Source: Nitrosopumilaceae archaeon
GTDB taxonomy: Archaea; Thermoproteota; Nitrososphaeria; Nitrososphaerales; Nitrosopumilaceae
Assembly: GCA_024644385.1 (NCBI GenBank)
Contig: JAHELB010000001.1
Span: 39,739 to 103,738, forward strand
DNA length: 64,000 nucleotides
Direction of reading: 5' to 3'
The notes beneath the pieces were generated by a model. It was not told the origin of the DNA. It ran no database searches and saw nothing but the letters and a program-made list of their open reading frames with translations. Below, in pieces: positions 7,754-17,087 of the stretch (positions are counted from its first letter, which is position 1; the number at the start of each line of letters is the position of its first letter). Position numbers and translations under genes: made by a program.

Positions 7754-8290
7754 TTAATTTATTATTAATTCAATCTCTTTGGAATTGTTTTTTATACTAT
7801 CTGATTCCGTATAATCGTGTTTTTGCCAAGAGGCAAAAACCTCTGCTCCAATCTTATGTTTACCCGGACCAAGATCTGAGGCTTTGAAGGTAAATTTTTC
7901 GTTAAAATCAAATAATTCTTGCCTTACCTCTTCTTCTGAAAGTCGAATAAATGGTTCAAAATTTTTGGCAACTTGGACCCAAATTCTTCTATCCTTCATT
8001 GGATTCACTAATTTTGGATTCCTAGTCCAAAAAATTGCAGCTTTTCTATAAGTATCAATTGTTTTACCAATCTCTTTTTTTCTAAAACCTCCAGAGATCA
8101 ACTTAACACCATACTTTAATTTGAAAGTGACATCATTGTTGTTGTAGGCTTTTGTCCAATTTGCCTCATTGAACGAATCTCGAATATCGCCTTCTATTGA
8201 AAATTGGACGTTTATTTCGATGGTATCATTAGAAGAATGTTGGTCCTTACTATCTACAAGTAAAATCTCTGAAATCTTACTATTACTCAT
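7754..8290 (-). CDS. Conserved-looking hypothetical protein, predicted beta-rich
   Basis: The product of about 178 aa has alternating strands (IEINVQFSIEG, DVTFKLKYGVKLI, HKIGAEVFASW) and suggests an immunoglobulin-like or beta-sandwich domain without a signal peptide, so it is probably cytoplasmic. The start is ATG 8290 (MSNSK); TTG 8299 is an alternative three codons upstream. It is divergent from rpoL. I do not recognise the family, and no catalytic motif is visible. Confidence 0.65.
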   Translation of the reverse strand: MSNSKISEILLVDSKDQHSSNDTIEINVQFSIEGDIRDSFNEANWTKAYNNNDVTFKLKYGVKLISGGFRKKEIGKTIDTYRKAAIFWTRNPKLVNPMKDRRIWVQVAKNFEPFIRLSEEEVRQELFDFNEKFTFKASDLGPGKHKIGAEVFASWQKHDYTESDSIKNNSKEIELIIN

Positions 8291-8341
8291 TCTAACCAAT
8301 CATAATGATTTATATCCACAATAAGTGCGTTTTCTGAATAC

Positions 8342-8620
8342 ATGCACGCTCAGATTCTAAGTTCAGCACCAAAGGAACTCAATTTATCAATTAAAAACAC
8401 GGATGTAGGAATTTTGTATATTATTCAGCATGAACTCTTAAAGTCTTCAAGTATCGATTTTGCTGGAGTTATTGTAAAACACCCACTAACAAATGAATGC
8501 TGGATGAAAGTCAACTCTAAAAATAAACCCATACAAGAAATAAAAAATGCCACCCAGACAGCAATCAAAACAGTAGATGATCTTAAAAAATTATTTAATT
8601 CGAAAATTAAGGTAAATTAA
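8342..8620 (+). CDS. rpoL: DNA-directed RNA polymerase subunit L (Rpb11/Rpo11)
   Basis: The 92-aa protein has the Rpb11/AC19 fold signature: LGLSIKNTD-like entry into a helix (VGILYIIQHELLK), the conserved GVIVKHPLTNECWMKV strand pair and a long C-terminal helix. Subunit L dimerises with subunit D (Rpb3) to form the RNA polymerase assembly platform. Its stop codon abuts the ATG of the TFS gene (8621), indicating co-transcription and probably coupled translation. Confidence 0.92.
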   Translation: MHAQILSSAPKELNLSIKNTDVGILYIIQHELLKSSSIDFAGVIVKHPLTNECWMKVNSKNKPIQEIKNATQTAIKTVDDLKKLFNSKIKVN

Positions 8621-8935
8621 ATGAAATTTTGCCCCAAATGTGAGGTCAAATTAAAAAAAGATGGTGGAGACCTTAAATGCCCAAAATGTGGTTATGTTGA
8701 GGGAAAAATTTCTGTAACAAAAAAAAAAATAGTACAAGAAAAATCGACTGAACCATTCAATGTATTTGAAGAGAATGAAGGAGAAGAAACATTGCCCACT
8801 ATCAAAATTGAATGTGAAAGTTGTGGTCATAATGAAGCTGTTTGGTGGATGTTGCAAACTCGAAGCGCTGATGAACCCACTACACAGTTTTACAGATGTG
8901 TAAAATGTAGATACACTTGGCGCAATTACGCATAA
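8621..8935 (+). CDS. tfs: Transcription factor S (TFIIS-like RNA cleavage factor)
   Basis: This 104-aa protein contains two zinc ribbons. The N-terminal one is CPKC...CPKC (residues 4-25), as in RPB9. The C-terminal one, CESC...CVKC, encloses the TFIIS catalytic hairpin with the acidic pair DE in TRSADEPTTQFYRC. It rescues backtracked RNA polymerase by stimulating transcript cleavage. It directly follows rpoL and precedes pcn, a transcription-replication cluster common in archaea. Confidence 0.95.
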   Translation: MKFCPKCEVKLKKDGGDLKCPKCGYVEGKISVTKKKIVQEKSTEPFNVFEENEGEETLPTIKIECESCGHNEAVWWMLQTRSADEPTTQFYRCVKCRYTWRNYA

Positions 8936-8969
8936 CGTTTAACTGGACCTTAGGCACCTAAAAAATAGT

Positions 8970-9716
8970 TTGACTTTTGGCGCAAGAACAAGTGGTTCTG
9001 ATGATCTAAAAGCGATCATCTCAGCTATATCCACACTAGTAGAAGAAGCTACCTTTGTTGCAACAGCAGAGGGAATTACCTTTAGAGGAATGGATCCTTC
9101 ACATGTAGCCCTAATCGATATTTCATGGCCTAACTCTGCTTTTGAAAAATATGAGTGCGATAGCGATATTAAATTTGGAGTTAGAATTGATGAATTTTCT
9201 AAACTTATCAAAAGAGCTGATAAGAAAGATAGTATTGAGATTAGCATTTCTGAGCAAAATATGTTACTTGTAACTGTAGGAAAAAATAAAAAATACAAAA
9301 TTCGTTTAATTGAAAGTTCTGCAACAGATACACCCTTACCAAAAATTCCTTATAATTCAAAAATTTCATTATCATCTTCTAAATTTGACAAAATTTTAGG
9401 TGATGTCCAAGTAGTATCTGATTACTTAACCATACATACCTCTGACTCTAAGGCAAATTTTTCTGGTAAAGGGGATTCAGGAGAAGTTGTTATTGATCTT
9501 GAAAAAGAACCAGATGATATCGATGAAATATCATCAACTGAAGACAGCACAGGCACATATAGCCTAGAATATTTGAATCCTGTGGTAAAGGCTGTGGGTA
9601 CAACCGCAGGTTTAATCACCTGTGAATTTTCTAGTGCAAAACCACTCAGAATTGAATTTAAGGTTGCAAACATTGGTAGAATCCACTTTTATCTAGCCCC
9701 ACGAGTGGAAAGTTAA
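8970..9716 (+). CDS. pcn: DNA polymerase sliding clamp (PCNA)
   Basis: The 248-aa protein is a two-domain PCNA protomer of normal length. Diagnostic segments are GITFRGMDPSHVALIDI near residue 35, the interdomain region LPKIPYNSKISL and the C-terminal strand IGRIHFYLAPRV that binds PIP-box partners. It forms a trimeric ring that tethers polymerase, FEN1 and ligase. The start is TTG 8970 (TTG ACT TTT GGC), 34 bases after tfs, so it may share the rpoL-tfs transcript. Confidence 0.95.
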   Translation: MTFGARTSGSDDLKAIISAISTLVEEATFVATAEGITFRGMDPSHVALIDISWPNSAFEKYECDSDIKFGVRIDEFSKLIKRADKKDSIEISISEQNMLLVTVGKNKKYKIRLIESSATDTPLPKIPYNSKISLSSSKFDKILGDVQVVSDYLTIHTSDSKANFSGKGDSGEVVIDLEKEPDDIDEISSTEDSTGTYSLEYLNPVVKAVGTTAGLITCEFSSAKPLRIEFKVANIGRIHFYLAPRVES

Positions 9717-9751
9717 AGCATTTAAAGATATAATAATTCAGTTATTTTGAT

Positions 9752-11161
9752 TTGAAACTTGTATTAAAATATGGTGGAACCTCAATTTCATCGGCAAACG
9801 ATATCCAGAATGTCGCCAAACACATCAAATCATTATCAAAAAACAATCAACTTGTAATTGTTTGTTCTGCAATTAGTGATACCACGGATGACCTGATTGA
9901 GATATCTGAATCGATAAAAAAGGAAAATAAAAAAAAGGCAGAACTATTAGCAAAAAAAATTACAAAGAGACATCAACTACTTGCAAATCAAACAATCAAA
10001 AAATCACAAGTAAGAAAAAAATTGTTACAAACATTTGATGAATACTCTTCTGAGTTAATTGCTCTAATTGATGGAATGGTATTGTTAGGAGAAGTAACTC
10101 CACGATCAATGGACTATTTATTTTCCTTTGGGGAACGACTTTCAATAAAATTAATTGCCACAGCCATTAACGATATAGGAAAAAAATCAATATCTCTTAC
10201 CGGAAAAGAAGCAGGAATTGTGACAGATTCTAATTTTGGAGAATCTAAACCTTTAATGGATACAACAAGACTCAGAGTTTCCAAAACTTTAGAATCATTA
10301 TTTTTAAAGAAAACAATTCCTGTGATTGGAGGATTTGTAGGAGCAGATCAACATGGACATGTAACAACTTTTGGAAGGGGGGGTTCAGATTATTCAGCCA
10401 CAATAATTGGTTCGTGTATTAAGGCTGACGAAATTTGGCTGATGAGCGATGTTGATGGTTTAATGACTGCTGATCCAAAAATTGTCAAAAATGCCAAATT
10501 GATTGATGAAGTCTCGTACGTTGAAGCAATAGAAATGGCCATGTTTGGTGCAAAACAAATTCATCCACGTACCTTTGAGCCTTTACTTGCAAAAAAAATA
10601 CCAATGAAAATAAGAAGCTCATTTAATTTAAAAAATGAAGGTACCCTAGTTACCTCTTCTCCTTCAGTAGCTGCAAAAAATACTGTAAAATGTGTCAGCA
10701 ACGTTTCTAATAATGGATTAATTGATATTCGTGGAGGAAGTATGGTAGGAACACCTGGTACTGCGGGAAAGATTTTTTCTACCCTAGCTAACGCAAGCAT
10801 TAATGTTATGATGATTTCTCAAAACCCTTCTGAATCCAGCATAACTATTGTAGTAAAAAATTCAGACCTTGATAAGGCAGTTAATACCTTGGAGATGGAA
10901 CTACTTGGAAAAATAATCAAAAAACTTGAGGTTACTACCAATATGGCAATAATTGCTCTAATCGGATCTGGAATGCGTGGAACAGTAGGTGTTGCCTCGA
11001 AGGTATTTGGGTCAATGGCAAAAAATAAGGTAAATGTTTCAATGATTACTCAGGGATCCTCCGAACTTAATCTTGCATTTGTAGTAAAAAATTCTGATGC
11101 GAAAACTGCAATTAATGCATTACATGATGAGTTTAACCTTTCTAAAATTAACTTAAAATAA
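9752..11161 (+). CDS. lysC: Aspartate kinase
   Basis: The 469-aa protein starts at TTG with KYGGTSISSA, the aspartokinase N-terminal motif. It continues with TTFGRGGSDYSATIIG and MSDVDGLMTADPK of the kinase domain, and ends in two ACT domains (about residues 310-465; GTPGTAGKIFSTLA and GVASKVFGSMAKN). It phosphorylates L-aspartate, the first step to threonine, methionine and, in some archaea, lysine. The ACT pair predicts feedback inhibition by an end-product amino acid. It lies 35 bases after pcn on the same strand. Confidence 0.94.
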   Translation: MKLVLKYGGTSISSANDIQNVAKHIKSLSKNNQLVIVCSAISDTTDDLIEISESIKKENKKKAELLAKKITKRHQLLANQTIKKSQVRKKLLQTFDEYSSELIALIDGMVLLGEVTPRSMDYLFSFGERLSIKLIATAINDIGKKSISLTGKEAGIVTDSNFGESKPLMDTTRLRVSKTLESLFLKKTIPVIGGFVGADQHGHVTTFGRGGSDYSATIIGSCIKADEIWLMSDVDGLMTADPKIVKNAKLIDEVSYVEAIEMAMFGAKQIHPRTFEPLLAKKIPMKIRSSFNLKNEGTLVTSSPSVAAKNTVKCVSNVSNNGLIDIRGGSMVGTPGTAGKIFSTLANASINVMMISQNPSESSITIVVKNSDLDKAVNTLEMELLGKIIKKLEVTTNMAIIALIGSGMRGTVGVASKVFGSMAKNKVNVSMITQGSSELNLAFVVKNSDAKTAINALHDEFNLSKINLK

Positions 11162-11194
11162 ATTAATTTAAGGGAACAAAATTAAAGAATTTCA

Positions 11195-12655
11195 TTGAAC
11201 AAGTACTTAATTATTTTTATAGTTGGAATTTTTGTTACAGGGATTTTATCTATATCATTGGTTTCAGATCAATTTGCTGATGCAAATTCTAGAAAAAAAA
11301 TTCACTTTACACAAACCATATCTTCATCGCAAGATCCAGGTCAAGGGCATGAAAACCATCAAATATTATTTATTCTATCTCCAAGTGAAGGGACGATTTA
11401 TGATGGCTCCTTGAATTTTGCAGCAAGTCAACCAGTTCAAATTGTAGTCTTACATGAAATTAATGAAAACGATGTCAAAGGACAACCTACATGGACGATT
11501 GATGGAAAAAAAATTTATGGATTTTCGTTAATTGATAAGGGAACCCAATCTGATTCCTTTGAATTCACTGGAGCTGCACTGGCACTTCACACAGATAATT
11601 CCCAAGAATTTACTGCAACTATAAGTATTGATGGTTGGATTAGAGGACAACCTACAGAAATAATTATGCAGCCATTGGAAGTAGAGAAAAAAGAATCATC
11701 ATTCATTTTATCAAAAACAAATATTCCAGTACAAATCCCTATGCATAAAGGAATTTTTAATTCAAATTCTACTTTTTATATAATAACTGATTCAAGTGAT
11801 AAAGATTTAGCAGAAAAAATCACCGAAAAACAAGGTTGGAAAGTAGAACTAGCACCACCTCTATCCAACACACCGGAAACTGCCCTTCAGAAAATTTTCG
11901 TTTTTACAAATGGTGTTGCAGGAGATGGAATTTACGGCTACCAGCCAAATGTATTTTCAAGTACGCCTTCTCAATTAGAATATAGTCCACTAAGTTCAGT
12001 GGTGGAGGTTGAATGGAAAAAAGGACAAAACAAAACAATCTTTGAATCGGCTGAGGAAATTTTAAAAGCTAAAGAAGGAGGAAGAATCAACTTTAAAGAA
12101 ACTGGTATTGTAATTAATACTCCTCAAATTATTTGGCCTGAAGGTCAAATGACAATAAGAGATGACCAACCAATTACGGATAATTCTTCATACATAGGTG
12201 GCCAAATTACAGAAATCAATGAAGAAGAAATGAGTGTAACCTTCATTGCACATCGAGGTTGGGGACCGGATGGAAGAACCATATATTACATAGTAACCGA
12301 TGCTACCCCTAGTGGCCCTGCAGAAATGATGGGGGTACCTCACACTCCTATTAATTCAGAATTAATCACAAGTTCAGCTGCCGTTGATTTATTTCAATTT
12401 CAAAATGGAATCAAAGGTACGGGACCAATGGGATTCCAACCTGGTATTGCCTCTGCCGCACTAGGAGATGAGACCTATAGTCCAATTTGGAGAATCTATA
12501 ACATAGAATGGAATAATCCCCAAAATGCCAAAATTCTAGAAACCCGATTTGATATTGATTCGGCTAGTGACGAAGATCTATTAACAGTAAGTATTGCTCG
12601 TCCAATGAATAGTGATCATTTAGTAAATTGTCCCTTTATAGATCCATTCCAATAA
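11195..12655 (+). CDS. Secreted protein with an internal duplication
   Basis: The 486-aa product begins at TTG with an N-terminal hydrophobic segment (YLIIFIVGIFVTGILSISLV), consistent with export or an uncleaved anchor; no C-terminal anchor is present. The mature part contains two related modules. Compare FVFTNGVAGDGIYGYQPNVF and YSPLSSVVEVEWKKGQN in the first half with FQFQNGIKGTGPMGFQPGI and YSPIWRIYNIEWNNPQN in the second. This looks like a duplicated beta domain of a type seen in thaumarchaeal exported proteins. No function or ligand is known; adhesion or metal binding would be guesses. Confidence 0.75.
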   Translation: MNKYLIIFIVGIFVTGILSISLVSDQFADANSRKKIHFTQTISSSQDPGQGHENHQILFILSPSEGTIYDGSLNFAASQPVQIVVLHEINENDVKGQPTWTIDGKKIYGFSLIDKGTQSDSFEFTGAALALHTDNSQEFTATISIDGWIRGQPTEIIMQPLEVEKKESSFILSKTNIPVQIPMHKGIFNSNSTFYIITDSSDKDLAEKITEKQGWKVELAPPLSNTPETALQKIFVFTNGVAGDGIYGYQPNVFSSTPSQLEYSPLSSVVEVEWKKGQNKTIFESAEEILKAKEGGRINFKETGIVINTPQIIWPEGQMTIRDDQPITDNSSYIGGQITEINEEEMSVTFIAHRGWGPDGRTIYYIVTDATPSGPAEMMGVPHTPINSELITSSAAVDLFQFQNGIKGTGPMGFQPGIASAALGDETYSPIWRIYNIEWNNPQNAKILETRFDIDSASDEDLLTVSIARPMNSDHLVNCPFIDPFQ

Positions 12656-12707
12656 AAATTCATTTCACTAAAGGGATAAATTACTTGAAAGAAACCCTAT
12701 TGTAAAA

Positions 12708-13502
12708 TTGACTGGGAAGCTATACATTGTTGGTGTTGGACCTGGCCACCATGATCATATGACTTTCAGAGCTAAGGAAGCCATAGCTGATAGCAATACC
12801 ATAGTTGGTTACGAAACTTATGTTAACTTAGTAGCGGATCTTATTGAAGGCAAGGAAGTACATCGATATGCTATGACTCAAGAGGTAGAACGTGCTCATC
12901 AATGTATTGATTTGGCAAAATCAGGAAAAATAGTTTCCCTTGTTTCAAGTGGAGATCCAGGAATTTATGGAATGGCTGGATTAATCTATGAAACCCTTGC
13001 AGAATCTGGATGGAATCCGGTGGATGGATTGAAAGTAGAAATAGTTCCAGGTGTATCAGCCTTGAATTCTTGTGCATCCATTATTGGTTCACCATTAATG
13101 ACAGATTTTGCCGTCGTAAGTATGAGTGATCTACTGGTACCTTGGGAAATAATCCAAAAACGAGTTGAAGCTGCTGCAAAAGGTGATTTTGTAATCGTTA
13201 TTTACAATCCTTCGAGTAAAAAACGAATTCATCAACTTCAAGATACAAGAAAAATTCTTCTCAAGTATAGAAAACCCACAACTCCTGTAGCGATTATCAA
13301 GGGAGCCTTTAGAAATTCTCAAGCAATTGTTATGACTAATTTAGAAGAATTACCCAATTATTCTGACAAGTTAGGGATGATTAGTACTGTTATTGTTGGA
13401 AATTCCTCAACATACAATTACAAGGATTTAATGATAAATCCTAGAGGTTATAAATCAAAATATAATTTAGAAGAACAAACAAATCCAGATCTAAAAATTT
13501 AG
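12708..13502 (+). CDS. cobJ: Precorrin-3B/cobalt-factor III C17-methyltransferase
   Basis: The 264-aa protein is a SAM-dependent tetrapyrrole methyltransferase (CobJ/CbiH). Typical motifs are LYIVGVGPGHHDHMT at the N-terminus, VSLVSSGDPGIYGMAG at about residue 80 and VPGVSALNSCASIIG near residue 110. It performs the ring-contracting C17 methylation in corrin synthesis. The start is TTG 12708. It overlaps the convergent tyrS gene by four bases. With bluB (23427) it supports complete cobalamin synthesis in this organism, although most cob genes lie outside the window. Confidence 0.92.
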   Translation: MTGKLYIVGVGPGHHDHMTFRAKEAIADSNTIVGYETYVNLVADLIEGKEVHRYAMTQEVERAHQCIDLAKSGKIVSLVSSGDPGIYGMAGLIYETLAESGWNPVDGLKVEIVPGVSALNSCASIIGSPLMTDFAVVSMSDLLVPWEIIQKRVEAAAKGDFVIVIYNPSSKKRIHQLQDTRKILLKYRKPTTPVAIIKGAFRNSQAIVMTNLEELPNYSDKLGMISTVIVGNSSTYNYKDLMINPRGYKSKYNLEEQTNPDLKI

Positions 13503-14545
13503 AAACTCTTTTTTATTGTATCAAATAAAGCATCGCTCAGATGCAATTTATCTCGAATTGGGGCAACCACATTAACCAGATAATTTCCAACGGTTTGTTT
13601 AAGATCTGTTGGATGCAAATTTTTAATGGCAAAATCTGATTCCAATTGATTATAATCAGTATAATCAATATTTCCACCAAATTTTTGAGGTCTTTCAACT
13701 TTCATTTCTTTAAATTCGTGAAAAATTACATTTTTTGAAAATTCCAATAAGGGGTTGTTTGTTATGTTACCTTCCTCACACCATGCTTTATTGATTTTTG
13801 TTTTAATCTCTTTGTCAGAATCATGAATAAAAATTCCCGAATTGGGATCAGATTTACTCATTTTTCCTAAAAATTGGAGGTCATTTGAATCAGCAGGTTT
13901 TGAAAGGCCAGGTAATAATTTGTGATGAACAGCTATTGGAACCTTCCAATTCATTTTTGGAAAAATTTCTCTAACCAACATATGGATTTTACGCTGATCC
14001 ATTCCAGCATGTACAATATCTAAATCAAGAGAATGAATATCTACTGCTTGCATTGGAGGATATAACAATTTTGCAAGATCAATTTTGGATTCATCCTCAG
14101 ATCTTCCCATTATCGTTAATGTTCTCATTGTTCTTTTGAGTGACATATGTTTTGTAAATTTCATAAATTCTTTCCAATACTCTTTTTTTGAATCATAAAG
14201 ATCAGAACCTAGTACAATATTTGCCTCAGGGCAAACTAGTTTGAATGCATCAGCATAATATTTTGAAACCTTGGTAATGGTATTCCAATCTCCACCAAGT
14301 TTATCATTAATCATTGTATGCCAATCTGCTAAAAATATGGTGCAATTTACACCTGCTTTGACAAAATCATTAATTTTGAAACCTGTGCTAATAAGACTCC
14401 CTAAATGTAAAAACCCAGAAATTTCTAAGCCGATGTAATGTTTAGGTGAAGAATTTGTTTGGAATAAATGAACTAATTCATCATGAGTGACTACTTCTTC
14501 TGTAGGAGGCCTTTCAATTAATTCCACTTTTTCAGTTATATCCAA
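13499..14545 (-). CDS. tyrS: Tyrosyl-tRNA synthetase (archaeal/eukaryotic type)
   Basis: The 348-aa class-I synthetase has the modified HIGH motif in ISGFLHLGS, the tyrosine-binding segment DWHTMINDKLGG and the KMSKS loop in LGKMSKSDPNSGIF. Length and the absence of an S4-like C-terminal domain fit the archaeal form. MDQRKIHMLVRE is the conserved helix near the active site. It charges tRNA-Tyr. The start codon is ATG 14545, and the gene is transcribed alone on the minus strand. Confidence 0.94.
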   Translation of the reverse strand: MDITEKVELIERPPTEEVVTHDELVHLFQTNSSPKHYIGLEISGFLHLGSLISTGFKINDFVKAGVNCTIFLADWHTMINDKLGGDWNTITKVSKYYADAFKLVCPEANIVLGSDLYDSKKEYWKEFMKFTKHMSLKRTMRTLTIMGRSEDESKIDLAKLLYPPMQAVDIHSLDLDIVHAGMDQRKIHMLVREIFPKMNWKVPIAVHHKLLPGLSKPADSNDLQFLGKMSKSDPNSGIFIHDSDKEIKTKINKAWCEEGNITNNPLLEFSKNVIFHEFKEMKVERPQKFGGNIDYTDYNQLESDFAIKNLHPTDLKQTVGNYLVNVVAPIRDKLHLSDALFDTIKKSF

Positions 14546-14652
14546 ATCAAAACATCTTCTAAATGGTAAACCTATAAAGATTCTGACAATTTTTTAAAAA
14601 AAGAAATCTGGAACATTTTTTATTTAATTTTTAATTAAAATTGAAAAAATTC

Positions 14653-14841
14653 TCATTTACAATTTTTTTTATGCTTTCTTAAATCCTCAGAAAAATCGAA
14701 TTCCGTACCACACACCCTACATTTTTCTTTTTTCTTGTTATGGGCTTTTTCTTGGTGTTTTTTTAATCTCGCTTTATCAGGAAGTACTGTTCCACATTTC
14801 TTACATTTTATCTCATTTTTATTTGATCCAAATAATCCCAT
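14653..14841 (-). CDS. Two-finger C2H2 zinc-finger protein
   Basis: This 62-aa protein contains two C2H2-like zinc fingers: CKKCGTVLPDKARLKKHQEKAH (C13, C16, H29, H34 approximately) and CRVCGTEFDFSEDLRKHKKNC, where the final ligand is Cys. The linker is highly basic. Small archaeal C2H2 proteins often bind DNA or partner proteins. It is separated from tyrS by about 107 bases and from the next membrane-protein gene by 48 bases. Confidence 0.85.
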   Translation of the reverse strand: MGLFGSNKNEIKCKKCGTVLPDKARLKKHQEKAHNKKKEKCRVCGTEFDFSEDLRKHKKNCK

Positions 14842-14889
14842 AACAACTAATATTAGATAATAGAAATGGTAGTTTAATCTTTTTAAAAC

Positions 14890-15468
14890 TTAGGAACCCA
14901 AAATTTTTCGGGGTCTTGTGCTAAGATAAAATGCATGAGCACTAATAATAAAAGCTGATAAGAAAATTTTTGTTGCAAATACTAAATTCCATGGCCTATC
15001 CGGATCAGGATAAGCTATAGAAAGCTTGTCAATATCTGGAACTTGTCCATTAATTGTACCAGCAGATATCATCGCGTTTAAAACTGTAAAATTATACAAT
15101 ACCTCGTATAAAGTAATTATGGCAAATCCTAATAACATTAATTGAAGTAAAGCCATCCTCGTACCTACAATTTTATCTCCCGCAGTTTTTTTCCAACCAA
15201 TTCTTGAAACACAATACCAACCAATAATCGTAGAAAAAAATATCCAAGTAGAAACTCTTGCAAAATTTTCGAAAGGAATTACTGTATTATGTATTACTTC
15301 TCCCATCACATAAGTTCCTTTTTCTATCCATTCTATCATTGTAACATAAACACCAAAAACAAGAGAGGCTGTCATAATAAATGCACAAACATAAAAAATG
15401 TACAAAAAAACTTTGTAGGCAGTATCTGATTCTTCAAGATGACGAGGTTTCAATATGCCGTTTCCCAA
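14890..15468 (-). CDS. Four-helix integral membrane protein of unknown function
   Basis: The 192-aa protein has four predicted membrane helices, approximately residues 22-46, 70-90, 105-130 and 165-182. They are joined by conserved-looking loops (PFENFARVSTWIFFST and PDPDRPWNLVFATKIF). There is no signal peptide and no known catalytic motif. The Trp/Arg-rich loops suggest a partner in a membrane complex. I do not recognise it; a role next to tyrosine charging is not implied by position. Confidence 0.7.
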   Translation of the reverse strand: MGNGILKPRHLEESDTAYKVFLYIFYVCAFIMTASLVFGVYVTMIEWIEKGTYVMGEVIHNTVIPFENFARVSTWIFFSTIIGWYCVSRIGWKKTAGDKIVGTRMALLQLMLLGFAIITLYEVLYNFTVLNAMISAGTINGQVPDIDKLSIAYPDPDRPWNLVFATKIFLSAFIISAHAFYLSTRPRKILGS

Positions 15469-15532
15469 TTTTTTAAATATAAAAATTCATAGCTAATCGA
15501 GGAAACTTATAGACTAGTTAGGCACTGAGAAA

Positions 15533-16624
15533 TTGTTGAAAATCCCAATAAATGTTCCATTGGTAGGCAAGGAAGAAATTTCTGCCGTCATTTCCACATT
15601 AAAAGACGGGACATTAACATCCGCTGCGAATGAAGGAGGAAAAAATGTGCGTGAATTTGAAAAGCTTGCATCTTCCTTTGTAAAATCGAAATTTGCGGTT
15701 GCAGTAAATTCTGGAACTGCAGCCTTACAAGCATCCCTAGTTGCTTTAGATATAAAAAAAGGAGACGAGGTTCTCATTCCATCCTTTACATTTGTTGCTA
15801 CAGCAAATGCTGTGGTTTCTACAGGTGCAAAACCAGTTTTTGTTGATATTTTAGGAGAAAATTATACTATGGATCCCAGAGACATGGAAAAGAAAATCTC
15901 TAAAAAAACAAAGGCCATAATACCCGTTCATCTTTATGGTAATGTTAGCTTTCTAGACAGGATTTTAGAAATTTCAAAAAAACATAACCTTAGTGTAATT
16001 GAGGATTCTGCTCAATCTTTAGGGTCTACTTTAAAGCGAAAACATACCGGTACCTTCTCTGATCTAGGATGTTATAGTATGTATCCAGCCAAAGTTATGA
16101 CTGCAGGCGAAGGTGGTTTTATAGTCACAAGTAGCAAAAAATTACATGAGAAATTATTAATGATTAGGAATCATGGAATGCTGAAAGGATATGATACACG
16201 AATGTTTGGATTAAATCTTAGACTGCCAGAAATTAGTGCTGCAATAGCCAAAATACAAATAAAAAAGTTACCTAAATTTTTAAAAACTAGAAAGAAAAAT
16301 TCCAAATTATTATCACAATTAATTTCTGATTTAAAAATTAAAATTCCAAAAGAAAGGAAAAATGAATCTGTAAACTGGTATCTTTATACGATAGAAACAT
16401 CAAATAGAAATAAAATTTTACACAAACTTAACTCCAAGGGGATTGGAGCTGCAGCATATTACCCTACTCCTATCCATAAGACCCCCTTTTACAAACAGAA
16501 AATTTCACTTCCCCAAACTGATTGGGCATCCTCCCATGTTTTATCCCTTCCAATTCATCCCAAAGTTAATCCTAAAGACATTGAATTTATTGCAAAAACC
16601 TTACGTGAGATTCTAAATGAATAG
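15533..16624 (+). CDS. DegT/DnrJ/EryC1/StrS-family aminotransferase
   Basis: The 363-aa enzyme carries the type-I PLP fold of sugar aminotransferases: AVNSGTAALQASL for phosphate binding, VIEDSAQSLGS for the pyridine-nitrogen aspartate, and the Schiff-base lysine in MYPAKVMTAGEGGF. Such enzymes aminate keto-sugars for glycan or surface-polymer synthesis. The start is TTG 15533 (or the adjacent TTG at 15536). It overlaps the following MtrA-like gene by eight bases, so the two are probably translated from one transcript even though no functional link is known. Confidence 0.9.
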   Translation: MLKIPINVPLVGKEEISAVISTLKDGTLTSAANEGGKNVREFEKLASSFVKSKFAVAVNSGTAALQASLVALDIKKGDEVLIPSFTFVATANAVVSTGAKPVFVDILGENYTMDPRDMEKKISKKTKAIIPVHLYGNVSFLDRILEISKKHNLSVIEDSAQSLGSTLKRKHTGTFSDLGCYSMYPAKVMTAGEGGFIVTSSKKLHEKLLMIRNHGMLKGYDTRMFGLNLRLPEISAAIAKIQIKKLPKFLKTRKKNSKLLSQLISDLKIKIPKERKNESVNWYLYTIETSNRNKILHKLNSKGIGAAAYYPTPIHKTPFYKQKISLPQTDWASSHVLSLPIHPKVNPKDIEFIAKTLREILNE

Positions 16625-17087
16625 TTTAGAAAACATGGTCGGAGAATTATGTAAGATAGTATTACCGATACCTGAAGAATACTACTTTGGAAATAATAAT
16701 TCTTCAATTGCTATTTGTACCCTCTCGAGCCTAGACCTATTAAAAAAATTGGCTAATTCTGATATTTTAAAACAAATTTCAATCGTTGGAAGATTACTAT
16801 CAGAAAATAAAGGAATTGATGTTATTATTCGCCATCTAAATCAAAATCAAAAAATCAAAACACTAATTGTATGCGGCAAAGAAGTTTCAGGTCACCTAGC
16901 AGGACATTCCTTGTTTAAATTATATGAAAATGGAATTAATAATAATGGAAGAATAATTGGTTCAACTAGTCCAGATCCCTTTCTCACAGTTAAAAACTCA
17001 CAGATTAATTATTTTCAAAATGAAATTAATCTGATAAATATGATTAATGAAACAAATCTTAACAAAATCAAACAAAAAATAATCTAG
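16617..17087 (+). CDS. Stand-alone MtrA-like corrinoid-binding domain protein
   Basis: The 156-aa protein matches the soluble domain of MtrA, subunit A of tetrahydromethanopterin S-methyltransferase. Shared features are SIAICTLSS, ISIVGRLLSENKGIDVIIR, LIVCGKEVSGHLAGHSL and GRIIGSTSPDPFL. The histidine that would ligate cobalt (H93 in SGHLAGH) is kept. The C-terminal membrane helix of methanogen MtrA is absent, as are MtrB-H. Nitrososphaerota are not methanogens, so this domain must serve another methyl-transfer or corrinoid-handling role. It overlaps the upstream aminotransferase by eight bases. Confidence 0.85.
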   Translation: MNSLENMVGELCKIVLPIPEEYYFGNNNSSIAICTLSSLDLLKKLANSDILKQISIVGRLLSENKGIDVIIRHLNQNQKIKTLIVCGKEVSGHLAGHSLFKLYENGINNNGRIIGSTSPDPFLTVKNSQINYFQNEINLINMINETNLNKIKQKII

